DNA of 64,000 bases from Leptofilum sp965223525 (GTDB lineage Bacteria > Chloroflexota > Anaerolineae > Promineifilales > Promineifilaceae): positions 1,488,001 to 1,552,000 of the forward strand of contig NZ_CBDCWX010000005.1 of NCBI RefSeq assembly GCF_965223525.1, written 5' to 3'. Below are positions 25,360-33,009 of the stretch, one piece after another; position 1 is the first letter of the stretch, and each line of letters begins with the position of its first letter. A model generated the notes under the pieces. It did not search any database. It saw nothing but the letters and a program-made list of their open reading frames with translations, and was not told the origin of the DNA. The position numbers and the translations under genes were made by a program.

Positions 25360-25390
25360 AGAGCTCCGGGGGAGGGGGGCCCGGAGCTCT
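25360..25390 (-). terminator. intrinsic terminator for the acyl-CoA dehydrogenase gene
   Basis: An 11-bp GC-rich stem (25360-25370 with 25380-25390; AGAGCTCCGGG) around a 9-nt loop is followed on the minus strand by CCTCTTTTTC, a T tract. It lies about 160 bp downstream of the minus-strand acyl-CoA dehydrogenase stop. Confidence 0.75.
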
Positions 25391-25488
25391 TGATAAAAGG
25401 AGAAAAAGTTGTGTGTCCTTGCGTGCTTTGTATTATACGGATCGCCCCTTTACCGTAAATGGGACAATCGCACTAGGACATTGGTAAC

Positions 25489-25548
25489 CAGTAATCAGTG
25501 AACGGTAAGCCATAAACCGATTACCGATTACGGATAACCGAATACCGA
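25489..25548. repeat. degenerate CCGATTACCGATTACGG spacer repeat
   Basis: A run of ACCAGTAATCAGTGAACGG, CCGATTACCGATTACGG and ATAACCGAATACCGACTA units directly abuts the stop codon of the acyl-CoA dehydrogenase gene. It is the clearest copy of the spacer type also seen at 182-236. Confidence 0.6.
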
Positions 25549-26697
25549 CTACTTGCGGAATAGTTCGCGGACGATGATTTCCCGCTGAATTTGGCTGGTG
25601 CCTTCGTAGATTTGGTAAATCTTGGCGTCGCGCATCAGCTTCTCGACGGGATATTCCGACATGTAGCCGTAGCCGCCAAAGATCTGCACGGCATCGGTGG
25701 CAATCTTCATCGCTTTGTCGGCAGCGTATGCCTTGCCAAAGGCGGAGTAAAGCGTGTTGCTCACACCCTCGTCCACCGCCCAGGCAGATTTCCAGACGAG
25801 CAGACGGGCAGCCTCCACTTCCATTGCCATATCGGCAATCATGTGACCGATGACCTGGTGCTTCCAGATGGGCTGGCCCTTCACCACGCGCTCTTTAGCA
25901 TAGCGAATTGATTCATCAAGCGCACGTTGGGCGACGCCCACAGCCCCAGCAGACGTGGGCGGGCGGCTGCGGTCGAACACTTTCATAGCGATGAGGAACC
26001 CTTTTCCTTCTTCACCCAGCAGGTGCGTGGCGGGTACTCTTACGTTGTCGAAGATGAGTTCAGCCGTGTCGGAGGCGTGCTGCCCCATTTTGTTGAATGG
26101 TTTGCCCACGCTCACGCCTTCCCAGTCGCGGTCAACGACGAAGCAACTCATGCCATTATACCGTTGCTCGATGTCTGTGTAGGCAAAAACGGTGAAGAAA
26201 TTAGCGACAGTGGCTCCGGTGATAAATGTTTTGGAGCCATTCATGATGTAATGGTCGCCCTCTTTACGAGCTGTGGTTTTGATACCTGCTACGTCAGAAC
26301 CGGCCTCTGGCTCGGTGAGGCCATAGCTGGCCATCTGCCCATCGGCCAAACGGCCGCAATACTCTTGTTTTTGCGCTTCATTGCCGGCAATGAGGACGGG
26401 GAGAATTGCTAGGCCGTTGACGCCCATCGCGGTACTCATGCCAGAGCAGCCCCAGGCAAGTTCTTCTGAAACCATGCACTCTTCAAACAAGCTGAGGCCG
26501 AGGCCACCATATTCTTCTGGCACGTTGAGGGTAGTAAAACCAAGCTCCTGGGCCTTTTTGATGACGGGCCAGGGATATTCGTGGGATAGGTCGTAATGTT
26601 CGGCCGCGGGTGCCATTTCGTTGCGGGCGAAATCGCGGGCGAGCTGTCGGATCATCTTTTGTTCATCATTGAGGGCGAAGTGGACTGTGTTGCTCAT
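25549..26697 (-). CDS. acyl-CoA dehydrogenase
   Basis: A 382-residue FAD enzyme; AAGGAG precedes the ATG. Signature 1 is ASYGLTEPEAGSDVAGIKTTA, where FAD and substrate bind; signature 2 is QIFGGYGYMSEYPVEKLMRDAKI. The catalytic base is Glu365 in QIYEGTSQIQRE, the short/medium-chain position. It oxidises acyl-CoA to enoyl-CoA in fatty-acid or branched-chain amino-acid breakdown and passes electrons to ETF. It is a single-gene unit with its own terminator; no ETF or other beta-oxidation genes are adjacent, so chain-length specificity is unclear. Confidence 0.96.
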   Translation of the reverse strand: MSNTVHFALNDEQKMIRQLARDFARNEMAPAAEHYDLSHEYPWPVIKKAQELGFTTLNVPEEYGGLGLSLFEECMVSEELAWGCSGMSTAMGVNGLAILPVLIAGNEAQKQEYCGRLADGQMASYGLTEPEAGSDVAGIKTTARKEGDHYIMNGSKTFITGATVANFFTVFAYTDIEQRYNGMSCFVVDRDWEGVSVGKPFNKMGQHASDTAELIFDNVRVPATHLLGEEGKGFLIAMKVFDRSRPPTSAGAVGVAQRALDESIRYAKERVVKGQPIWKHQVIGHMIADMAMEVEAARLLVWKSAWAVDEGVSNTLYSAFGKAYAADKAMKIATDAVQIFGGYGYMSEYPVEKLMRDAKIYQIYEGTSQIQREIIVRELFRK

Positions 26698-26768
26698 AGG
26701 TTAGCTCCTTTTGTGAAAATGAAAGCGCCCGGGCCAAGAAATTTTCAGCCACGGATTGCGCGGATTTA

Positions 26769-26829
26769 AGACTTCAAAAGTCTTGGTTATGTCGTGTTGA
26801 TCGATTAGACAATAAGACTTTTGAAGTCT
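26769..26829. repeat. inverted repeat of ACTTCAAAAGTC-type element
   Basis: Two 16-bp arms (26769-26784 and 26814-26829, AGACTTCAAAAGTCTT and complement) flank 29 bp. Each arm is itself a small hairpin (GACTT/AAGTC), giving a cruciform-like nested palindrome. It lies between the PRC-barrel gene end and the acyl-CoA dehydrogenase start, so it may terminate the former. The core CTTCAAAAG recurs in hairpins at 39793 and 44053. Confidence 0.6.
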
Positions 26830-26850
26830 GCATGGCAAAATCTGAGTTAT

Positions 26851-27498
26851 TTATTCGGAAGCTTCTTCCTCGGTTTCTGATTCTGCTTCTGCCTCTTCAG
26901 GTGCGGGTTCGTCGGCTGGTTCAGCGATAATCTCAATTTCTTCGGGTTCTTCAGATAGAGGGGCAGGAACGGGGTCAGCGGGGGCTTTTTCCTCAACCGC
27001 GCCGGGATTCTCGGCTTTGGTTAGGTCAACGGTCATCACGCCATCATCGCCGCCTGTGTCAATAACGGCCGTTCGCGGAATCGTCCCATTTTTCTCGATG
27101 GGGCCTTCTACATAAACACGGGAGAGCGCAAAGCCAGTGATATTGCCTTGTTCGCCCAGAATGATGTCGCCGATGTTGGCCACTTTGGTGCCGCCGGGGG
27201 TATCAATCTCGCGCTTGTTGAGCTTGCTCAGACGTACCCAGGACACCGTTTCTGGCATCTCGTTTTCTTCCCCCACAACGTCGCTGTTGCGTACCAAAAT
27301 GGCATCAATGCCAAAGACGACGACATCGCCACGATTGATGAGGAAATGTTTCCGCTTGATGAGCCCCTCCGAGCCAAGATAGATACCGGTGACGTCAGTA
27401 AGCTCGCTGTTCATGTAAATATCTTTGGCGTTGCCGAGAGAACGGCCGTCTGTGATGCTAATGATCTGTTTGCCGACTAAATCTTTGCCTAAACGCAT
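26851..27498 (-). CDS. PRC-barrel protein with acidic tail
   Basis: A 215-residue soluble protein; AAAGGGG precedes the ATG. It contains two PRC-barrel modules: residues about 3-75 (LGKDLVGKQIISITDGRSLGNAKDIYM... LINRGDVVVFGIDAILV) and about 85-155 (VSWVRLSKLNKREIDTPGGTKVANIGDIILGEQGNITGFALSRVYV). The last 55 residues are almost all Glu, Pro, Ala and Asp and probably disordered. PRC-barrels occur in RNA-processing and photosynthetic-complex proteins and in many unknown cytoplasmic proteins. The role here is unknown; the acidic tail suggests binding to a basic partner. Confidence 0.85.
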   Translation of the reverse strand: MRLGKDLVGKQIISITDGRSLGNAKDIYMNSELTDVTGIYLGSEGLIKRKHFLINRGDVVVFGIDAILVRNSDVVGEENEMPETVSWVRLSKLNKREIDTPGGTKVANIGDIILGEQGNITGFALSRVYVEGPIEKNGTIPRTAVIDTGGDDGVMTVDLTKAENPGAVEEKAPADPVPAPLSEEPEEIEIIAEPADEPAPEEAEAESETEEEASE

Positions 27499-27715
27499 GG
27501 TTTTGCCCCTTTCTTTGAGTTTTCAGGTATTCAGGTGTGCAAGTTTGCCAATGGGCGAGGTTTTATTTGCCACTTGCAAACTTTTATGACGCATTGCGTC
27601 TTAAGAGATTATAGTGCGAGACGGGAGTTAGGTAAAGTGGGGATTTGATCTTGCACTGTGCTACTGCATTTAGTATCATTTCTTCGTAGGCAAAGCAAAC
27701 GAAATTCTAAGCAAA

Positions 27716-27910
27716 ATGCAAAATAATCCGCGAGATTGGCAGATAGATAGCCTGAAAACCGTTGCACGAGCCAATGAGATTGAATGACGGCAGCGCGGTA
27801 CCAGCCATGTGGTTTTTATTCGCTCAGACGGGCAAACCTTGCCTGTGCCTGCTCGTCGCCCGATGAAGCCTATTTATGTCAAAAAGTTTATTGAGTTTGT
27901 GTTGGAATAA
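27716..27910 (+). pseudogene. hicA: hicA-like toxin gene interrupted by an in-frame TGA
   Basis: The frame reads MQNNPRDWQIDSLKTVARAN-EIE, then TGA at 27785-27787, then RQRGTSHVVFIRSDGQTLPVPA and RRPMKPIYVKKFIEFVLE with a final TAA at 27908-27910. The part after the TGA carries the family hallmark G-T-S-H-x-x-F (catalytic His of the HicA double-stranded-RNA-binding fold) and the KPIYVKKFI end. In relatives the interrupted position is normally Trp (E-W-R), so one TGG to TGA change explains the break. HicA toxins cleave mRNA. hicB follows after 3 bp, as in a normal module. The toxin is most likely inactive. Confidence 0.8.
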
Positions 27911-27913
27911 ATT

Positions 27914-28270
27914 ATGAGAGACTTAAAACAGTATCCATTTGAAATTCAAATTTTATCAGAAGAAGATGGCGGCGGTTATCTTATTTCTTTTCCAGACTTT
28001 TCTGAGTGCATTTCTGACGGTGACACTATTGAAGAAGCCATTCAGAATGGACTGGATGCGCTGGAAGAGACGATTGCTGCTTTGGAAAGCATGAAGTTAC
28101 CTGTGCCGGAACCAGGGAGTGGCGGCAGCTACAGTGGAAAATTTGTGCAGCGTGTCCCTAAAAGCCTACATGCTCGTCTGGTGGCCCGTGCCAAGCAGGA
28201 AGGCGTTAGCATGAATACCCTGGTAAATACTTTTCTGGCCGAAAGTCTGGGCAAGAAAGAGCCTGCCTGA
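27914..28270 (+). CDS. hicB: HicB-family antitoxin
   Basis: A 118-residue protein. The N-terminal half is the partial RNase H-like HicB fold (YPFEIQILSEEDGGGYLISFPDFSECISDGDTIEEAIQNGLDALEETI). The C-terminus has a ribbon-helix-helix DNA-binding segment (KFVQRVPKSLHARLVARAKQEGVSMNTLVNTFLAESLG), so it can both neutralise HicA and repress the operon. It is intact while its toxin gene has a stop codon, so it persists as an orphan antitoxin, perhaps protecting against related toxins. Confidence 0.9.
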   Translation: MRDLKQYPFEIQILSEEDGGGYLISFPDFSECISDGDTIEEAIQNGLDALEETIAALESMKLPVPEPGSGGSYSGKFVQRVPKSLHARLVARAKQEGVSMNTLVNTFLAESLGKKEPA

Positions 28271-28287
28271 TTACTGGCCGGGTTTCC

Positions 28288-28953
28288 ATGATTTCTGACC
28301 TTGATCTGGCTGTACGAACGTTTGTTTACCAACATTTTGTGCAAACTGCCCGCCCGCCATCGGTGGCGGAAACGGCCGTTCATCTCAACCTGCCCCCAAA
28401 CGACATCGAAAAAAGCTACCAACGCCTGCACGACAACCACTTTTTCTTTCTGGAACCGGGCACGCTTTCTATTCGGATGGCAAACCCATTCTCGGCAATT
28501 CCCACAAAATTCAAGGTACATATTGGCAAGATAACTTACTGGGCAAACTGCGCCTGGGATATGCTGGGGATACCCGCCGCAATGCAGCAAGATGCGACAA
28601 TGACAGCAATTTATGAAGATTCGGGGGAAATAAGCAAATTCACTGTGAAAAATGGGCAGCTTCAACCCGGCGAGGGCGTTATTCACTTCCCGCTGCCGGT
28701 GAAGCAATGGTACGACGATTTGATTTTGACTTGAGCAACCATACTGCTCTTCCGGTCGGAAGTGAGCATTGCAGCGTGGTGCCAACGCCGCAAGATGCCT
28801 TTTGGTCAACTGCTCACTCTGCCGCAAGTTTGGCATTTATCGCAGCTTTGGTACGCAGATCGTTTATCGCCACAGTTTAACGGCCGTTCAGCAGCGGAAG
28901 TTGGGGCGATTTTCAAGCAGGTGGGTTTAACTAGCTCATTTTGGGATTTATGA
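28288..28953 (+). CDS. organomercurial-lyase (MerB)-like protein; possible selenoprotein with TGA at residue 149
   Basis: From ATG 28288 the frame encodes 148 residues to a TGA at 28732-28734 and continues in the same frame for 72 more codons to TGA 28951-28953. Both parts fit one alkylmercury lyase family protein: ITYWANCAWDMLGIPAAM holds Cys88 and Asp91, equivalent to Cys96/Asp99 of MerB; the TGA falls between DDLILT and ATILLFRSE, where relatives have the second catalytic cysteine (Cys159 in MerB). The 61-residue spacing matches 63 in MerB. A hairpin with a GGUC apical loop lies 20 nt after the TGA. Either TGA encodes selenocysteine, or a TGC/TGT cysteine codon mutated and the gene is broken. 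No sel genes are in the window to decide. Without readthrough the product is a 148-residue fragment. Confidence 0.7.
28746..28767 (+). promoter_or_regulatory. SECIS-like hairpin downstream of the in-frame TGA
   Basis: GCTCTTCC (28746-28753) pairs with GGAA-GAGC (28758-28761 and 28764-28767, 2-nt bulge GT) across the four-base loop GGTC at 28754-28757. Bacterial SECIS elements are short hairpins starting within about 16-37 nt of the UGA with a G-containing GGUC-type loop; here the loop starts 20 nt after the TGA. The same bases encode the conserved LFRSE, so coding constraint could create the hairpin by chance. Confidence 0.45.
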
Positions 28954-29077
28954 CCAGCCAAGCGTAAAAATGGGCTTTGGTTTGGTGCGGGAACGGCCGT
29001 TTCCAAGAAAAATCACTGTCATTTGTATGTGGTAAAATTCCTCCAACTTACTTTCACAAACAAAATTATTTCAAATC

Positions 29078-29932
29078 ATGAATCCAAAAGAATACAAAAT
29101 TGAGTCCGAAGAACAGCTAAAAAAGTTCGTTGAGAGTTTACAAGTTTATGTAAGCACAGATGATGGACAATGGACTGTGAAGGGGTTCATAGACGTTTTT
29201 CAAAACGTGTATACGATTTCCTCCGACACAAAAATTGTCTCAAAGATTTTGGAAATCCATTTGTTCCCCAAAATCTTGGACTTCGCCAAACAATACGGTT
29301 GCAAGATCGTGTTGGCTGAGCATCAAAATTATTACCCCGACATCTCATTGGTAAAAGCTGAGAATGAAAAAATCAAGTTTGTGGTAGATTTTAAGACAAC
29401 ATACCGTTTGCCACATAAACCCTATCTTTGTAACGGTTTCACACTTGGCTCACATGGTAAATACTTTGAAGATCGAAGTAGCACCAAGAATATACAGTTT
29501 CCTTACGGTTCGTATACTGGTCATTTTTGTTTAGGTATTATTTATAACCGCGTTGATAATGCCACGATTGATGAAACCCGATCATATGATCTAAGCGAAC
29601 TCCAGTCGATCACTTCTGTTATTCAAGACTTCCAATTTTTTGTCGCAGAGAAATGGCGCATTGCCAGTGACAAAAGCGGTAGTGGCAACACCGCAAATAT
29701 CGGTAGCATCAATAACATTGAGGATATCATCAATGGGAGCGGAATGTTCTCGAAATTGGGTGAAGAATGGTTTGATGATTACTGGATGAACTACCGCAAA
29801 ATCACGGTTCCCGATGGCAAAGGAGGAACCCAGAAAATATCAAACCTCAAGGATTTTGTTAGTTATCGCAGGGGAGACACTTCTCTAATTGTTCCAAAAC
29901 GTAATCGAGTACCTAAGGGAGACAGCCAATGA
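29078..29932 (+). CDS. EcoRV-family type II restriction endonuclease
   Basis: A 284-residue protein resembling R.EcoRV along its length. The catalytic PD...DxK residues are Asp88 (QNYYPDISLV), Asp104 and Lys106 (VVDFKTTYR). Further shared blocks are ISSDTKIVSKILEIHLFPKI near the N-terminus, STKNIQFPYGSYTGHFCLGIIYNRV, and the DNA-recognition-loop region SGSGNTANIGSI. EcoRV cuts GATATC to blunt ends as a homodimer; the same site is likely here but not proven. The gene is AT-rich, lacks ACGGCCGT and overlaps its methyltransferase gene by ATGA, all consistent with a mobile restriction-modification cassette. Confidence 0.92.
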   Translation: MNPKEYKIESEEQLKKFVESLQVYVSTDDGQWTVKGFIDVFQNVYTISSDTKIVSKILEIHLFPKILDFAKQYGCKIVLAEHQNYYPDISLVKAENEKIKFVVDFKTTYRLPHKPYLCNGFTLGSHGKYFEDRSSTKNIQFPYGSYTGHFCLGIIYNRVDNATIDETRSYDLSELQSITSVIQDFQFFVAEKWRIASDKSGSGNTANIGSINNIEDIINGSGMFSKLGEEWFDDYWMNYRKITVPDGKGGTQKISNLKDFVSYRRGDTSLIVPKRNRVPKGDSQ

Positions 29933-30843
29933 AAGTACGGGTGCCACCCATTAAATCACAAGGCATTAAAACGAAATTAGTGCCTTGGATAAATAGCGTC
30001 ATTCCTAATGATTTTGACGGCGTGTGGATTGAGCCATTTATGGGTACAGGTGTGGTTGGATTTAATGTTGCAACACAACATGCTTTGATGTGTGATATAA
30101 ACCCTCACCTAATTAAATTTTATACGGCTATTTCTGAAAAAAGAATAACCCCTGGAATTGTACGGCAATACTTAAATGAAGAAGGATCAAAATTACTTGA
30201 GGTTGGCGAGTCGCATTATTATGCGATTCGCAATAGATTTAACAAATATCATGAGCCCTTAGATTTTTTGTTTTTAAGTCGAGCAGGTTTTAATGGGATG
30301 ATTCGGTTTAATCGCAAAGGAGAATTTAACATTCCTTTTTGCCGCAAGCCTAATCGTTTTGCTCCAGCTTACGTTACCAAAATTGTGAACCAAGTTGCTT
30401 CTGTCTCAAAATTGCTGAGAATGAAGGATTTTACCTTCAACTGTCAGGGTTTTGAAGAAACAATAAGTATGGCAACTGCATCAGATATTATTTACTGTGA
30501 CCCGCCATATATTGGCCGCCATGCTGATTATTACAATGGCTGGGACGAAGTACATGAGAAACGATTATTTCAAGCATTGTCGCGTACTGATGCAAAATTT
30601 ATTTTGTCCACCTGGCATCACAATGATTACAGAAAGAACGAGTATATAGATTTGTTATGGAATAGATTCAACATTCTTACACGAGAGCATTTCTATCACG
30701 TCGGTGCCAGCGAAAATAATCGAAATCCTATGATTGAAGCTGTGATAACGAACTTAGACTTATCACAATACCAATATATTGATGCGCCAAAACCCGTTCA
30801 GTTGCAATTGCTTGAAGAGTCTACAGATTACGGCAACAGTTGA
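29929..30843 (+). CDS. adenine-specific DNA methyltransferase (D12 class), partner of the EcoRV-like enzyme
   Basis: A 304-residue N6-adenine methyltransferase of the Dam/M.EcoRV group. Motif I is IEPFMGTGVVGFN (SAM binding, about residues 34-46), FLSRAGFNGMIRFNRKGEFNIPF is the family-specific block, and the catalytic motif IV is CDPPY (about residues 188-192). By family knowledge it modifies the first adenine of GATATC in the EcoRV system. The start overlaps the endonuclease stop (ATGA), which couples the two. In the classic EcoRV system the genes are divergent; here they are in tandem, endonuclease first. Confidence 0.93.
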   Translation: MKVRVPPIKSQGIKTKLVPWINSVIPNDFDGVWIEPFMGTGVVGFNVATQHALMCDINPHLIKFYTAISEKRITPGIVRQYLNEEGSKLLEVGESHYYAIRNRFNKYHEPLDFLFLSRAGFNGMIRFNRKGEFNIPFCRKPNRFAPAYVTKIVNQVASVSKLLRMKDFTFNCQGFEETISMATASDIIYCDPPYIGRHADYYNGWDEVHEKRLFQALSRTDAKFILSTWHHNDYRKNEYIDLLWNRFNILTREHFYHVGASENNRNPMIEAVITNLDLSQYQYIDAPKPVQLQLLEESTDYGNS

Positions 30844-30885
30844 TCATCATCTTTATATTCTCACGGTTTTTCTACAATTTATGTT

Positions 30886-33006
30886 ATGAGTTTACCTGTT
30901 GATTCTTCACTTCTTCCCTTTTTTGAGCCGAAGGGTATTGTGCTGGTCGGTGCGTCGCGGAACCCGATGAAGCTGGGCTTTGGTTTAGCGCGGAATCTGG
31001 TGCAGAGTGGCTACGAAGGCGCGATCCATTTTGTGAATCCGGGTGGGGGGACGTTGCTGGAACGGCCGTTGTACCCCCAAATTTCCCACGTCCCCAACCC
31101 CGTTGATCTGGCCGTCCTGCTCGTACCCGCCCCCGCCATGCCCCAAGCCATCGCCGACTGTGGCGAACGCGGCATTCGGGCGGCGATTTTGGCAGCGGGT
31201 GGCTTCCGCGAAACTGGGGCGGCGGGCGCTGCGCTGGAGCAAGAATGTTTGCGCGTGGCGCAGCAGTTTGGCATCCGCCTCATCGGGCCAAACTGCATTG
31301 GTCTGCTGGACACACACCTGCCGCTGGACACCACCTTTTTGCCCCCGCCTGGCCCCACGCCGGGCGCCGTCGCCTTTATTTCCCACTCCGGCGCGATTTG
31401 TGCGGCGGTGATTGATTGGGCGCGGGGGCAGGGGTTTGGCCTGTCGCGGCTGGTCAGCTTGGGCAACCAGCTTGATGTGCAGGAGACGGATGTGCTTGCG
31501 GCCGTTGCCGCCGATCCGCACACGCGCGTGGTCACTTTGTATTTGGAAGGGGTATCAGACGGCCGTCGCTTTGTGCAGGTGGCGCAGCAGGTGTCGCGGG
31601 AGAAGCCCGCGCTGGCGCTGAAGGTGGGTCGCTTTGCCAGCGGGCAGCGTGCCGTCGCCTCGCACACCGGGGCACTGGCTGGGGAAGAATCTGCCTTCGA
31701 TGCCGCCTTTGCCCGCGCGGGTGTGATGCGCGCTGAAACCAGCGAGGAGCTATTCGATTGGGCCAAAGCTCTCGCCTGGTGTCCACTGCCGCAGGGGCGA
31801 CGGGTGGCGGTGCTCACCAACGCGGGTGGCCCCGGCGTCACCGCTGCCGATGCACTGGAAGCCCACAATTTAGAGCTGGCCACCGTTGCCCCTGAAACGG
31901 AAGCGGCACTGCGGAATGTCTTACCAGCCGCGGCCAGCTTCCAAAATCCGGTGGACATGCTGGCGGGCGCATCGCCGGAGCAGTACGCTACCTGCCTGCG
32001 GATTTTGCTGGAAGATGGCGGCGTGGACAGCGTCATGGTCATTCTGCCGCCGCCGCCGATGTACTCTGCCGGGGGCGTGGCCAAGGCCATGCTGCCCATC
32101 ATTTACGCCACGGGCAAGCCAGTGGTGATTGCCCTCATGGGCGAGAAGATGATTCAGGAGGCGGTGGAGCATTTTCGGGCGGCCAAAGTGCCGGAATATC
32201 GCTTCCCCGAACGGGCAGCGGCGGCTTTGGCGATTTTATCGCGCCGGGCTGAATTTTTGCAGACGGCATGTACTGAACCGGAACGGCCGTCTCCTACCGC
32301 CACTGCCAAAGCCCAACAAATTTTGGCTAATTGTGATGTAGAATCGGGGACTTTTTTGCCAACGGCCGTTTGCCAAGAGCTTCTCGCCGCCTACGACATT
32401 CCCGTTCCTGGTAGCGGCCTGGCCACGACGGCAGATGAAGCGGTAGCGATTGCGCGGCAGGTGGGGCTGCCCGTTGCGCTCAAAATTGCCTCGGCAGACG
32501 TGCCGCATAAGTCGGATGTGGGTGGGGTGGTTTTGAATGTTCGCACGGAAACGGCAGTCTCCACTGCGTTTACAAAAATGATGATGGATGTGCAAACGGC
32601 GTTGCCCCATGCCAAATTAGATGGCGTTCTCATCCAGCCCATGATTCCCGACGGGCAAGAGGTGATTGTGGGCGTGGTGCGCGACCCGCAGTTTGGCCCG
32701 GTGCTGATGTTTGGCTCTGGCGGGGTGGAAGTGGAAGGATTGAAGGATGTGGCCTTTGCCCTGGCGCCGCTGACGCAAGCCGAAGCCAAATCGCTGCTGC
32801 AAAATACGTGGGCGGGGCGCAAGCTGGCAGGGTATCGCAACGTGGCGGCTGGGGACGAAACGGCCGTGCTGCAAACCATCCTCCGCCTTGGCCAACTCGC
32901 CGCCGACTGCCCCCAACTCGCCGAAATCGAGATCAACCCCCTGCGCGTGCTGCCTACCAGTGCACTCGCCCTTGATGTCCGGGCGCGGCTGGATTCAGCT
33001 TATTGA
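30886..33006 (+). CDS. ADP-forming acyl-CoA synthetase (acetate-CoA ligase family)
   Basis: A 706-residue fusion with the complete domain set: CoA-binding Rossmann domain (about 10-130, GIVLVGASRNPMKLG), succinyl-CoA-ligase-like flavodoxin domains (about 150-460) with FISHSGAICAAVIDW and the phosphohistidine region VASHTGALAGEESAFDAAF, and a C-terminal ATP-grasp domain (about 480-706, VALKIASADVPHKSDVGGVVLNV; ending EIEINPLRVLP). It interconverts acyl-CoA + ADP + Pi and acid + CoA + ATP; the preferred acid is unknown. Its GC-rich style and six ACGGCCGT copies mark it as native DNA between imported defence genes. It ends 3 bp from the convergent ApeA-like gene. Confidence 0.94.
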   Translation: MSLPVDSSLLPFFEPKGIVLVGASRNPMKLGFGLARNLVQSGYEGAIHFVNPGGGTLLERPLYPQISHVPNPVDLAVLLVPAPAMPQAIADCGERGIRAAILAAGGFRETGAAGAALEQECLRVAQQFGIRLIGPNCIGLLDTHLPLDTTFLPPPGPTPGAVAFISHSGAICAAVIDWARGQGFGLSRLVSLGNQLDVQETDVLAAVAADPHTRVVTLYLEGVSDGRRFVQVAQQVSREKPALALKVGRFASGQRAVASHTGALAGEESAFDAAFARAGVMRAETSEELFDWAKALAWCPLPQGRRVAVLTNAGGPGVTAADALEAHNLELATVAPETEAALRNVLPAAASFQNPVDMLAGASPEQYATCLRILLEDGGVDSVMVILPPPPMYSAGGVAKAMLPIIYATGKPVVIALMGEKMIQEAVEHFRAAKVPEYRFPERAAAALAILSRRAEFLQTACTEPERPSPTATAKAQQILANCDVESGTFLPTAVCQELLAAYDIPVPGSGLATTADEAVAIARQVGLPVALKIASADVPHKSDVGGVVLNVRTETAVSTAFTKMMMDVQTALPHAKLDGVLIQPMIPDGQEVIVGVVRDPQFGPVLMFGSGGVEVEGLKDVAFALAPLTQAEAKSLLQNTWAGRKLAGYRNVAAGDETAVLQTILRLGQLAADCPQLAEIEINPLRVLPTSALALDVRARLDSAY

Positions 33007-33009
33007 AAA

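Noticed and set aside
27785..28734. Genome-wide reading of TGA as an amino acid
   Set aside because: Many intact genes here end in TGA at family-typical positions, for example the GNAT gene at 3172 and coxD at 12363, so the standard code holds; only the MerB-like case has special support.
31011..32102. Long open frame (363 codons) on the minus strand opposite the acyl-CoA synthetase gene
   Set aside because: It has no family-like features and is explained by the GC-rich codon pattern of the plus-strand gene, which has complete conserved domains.
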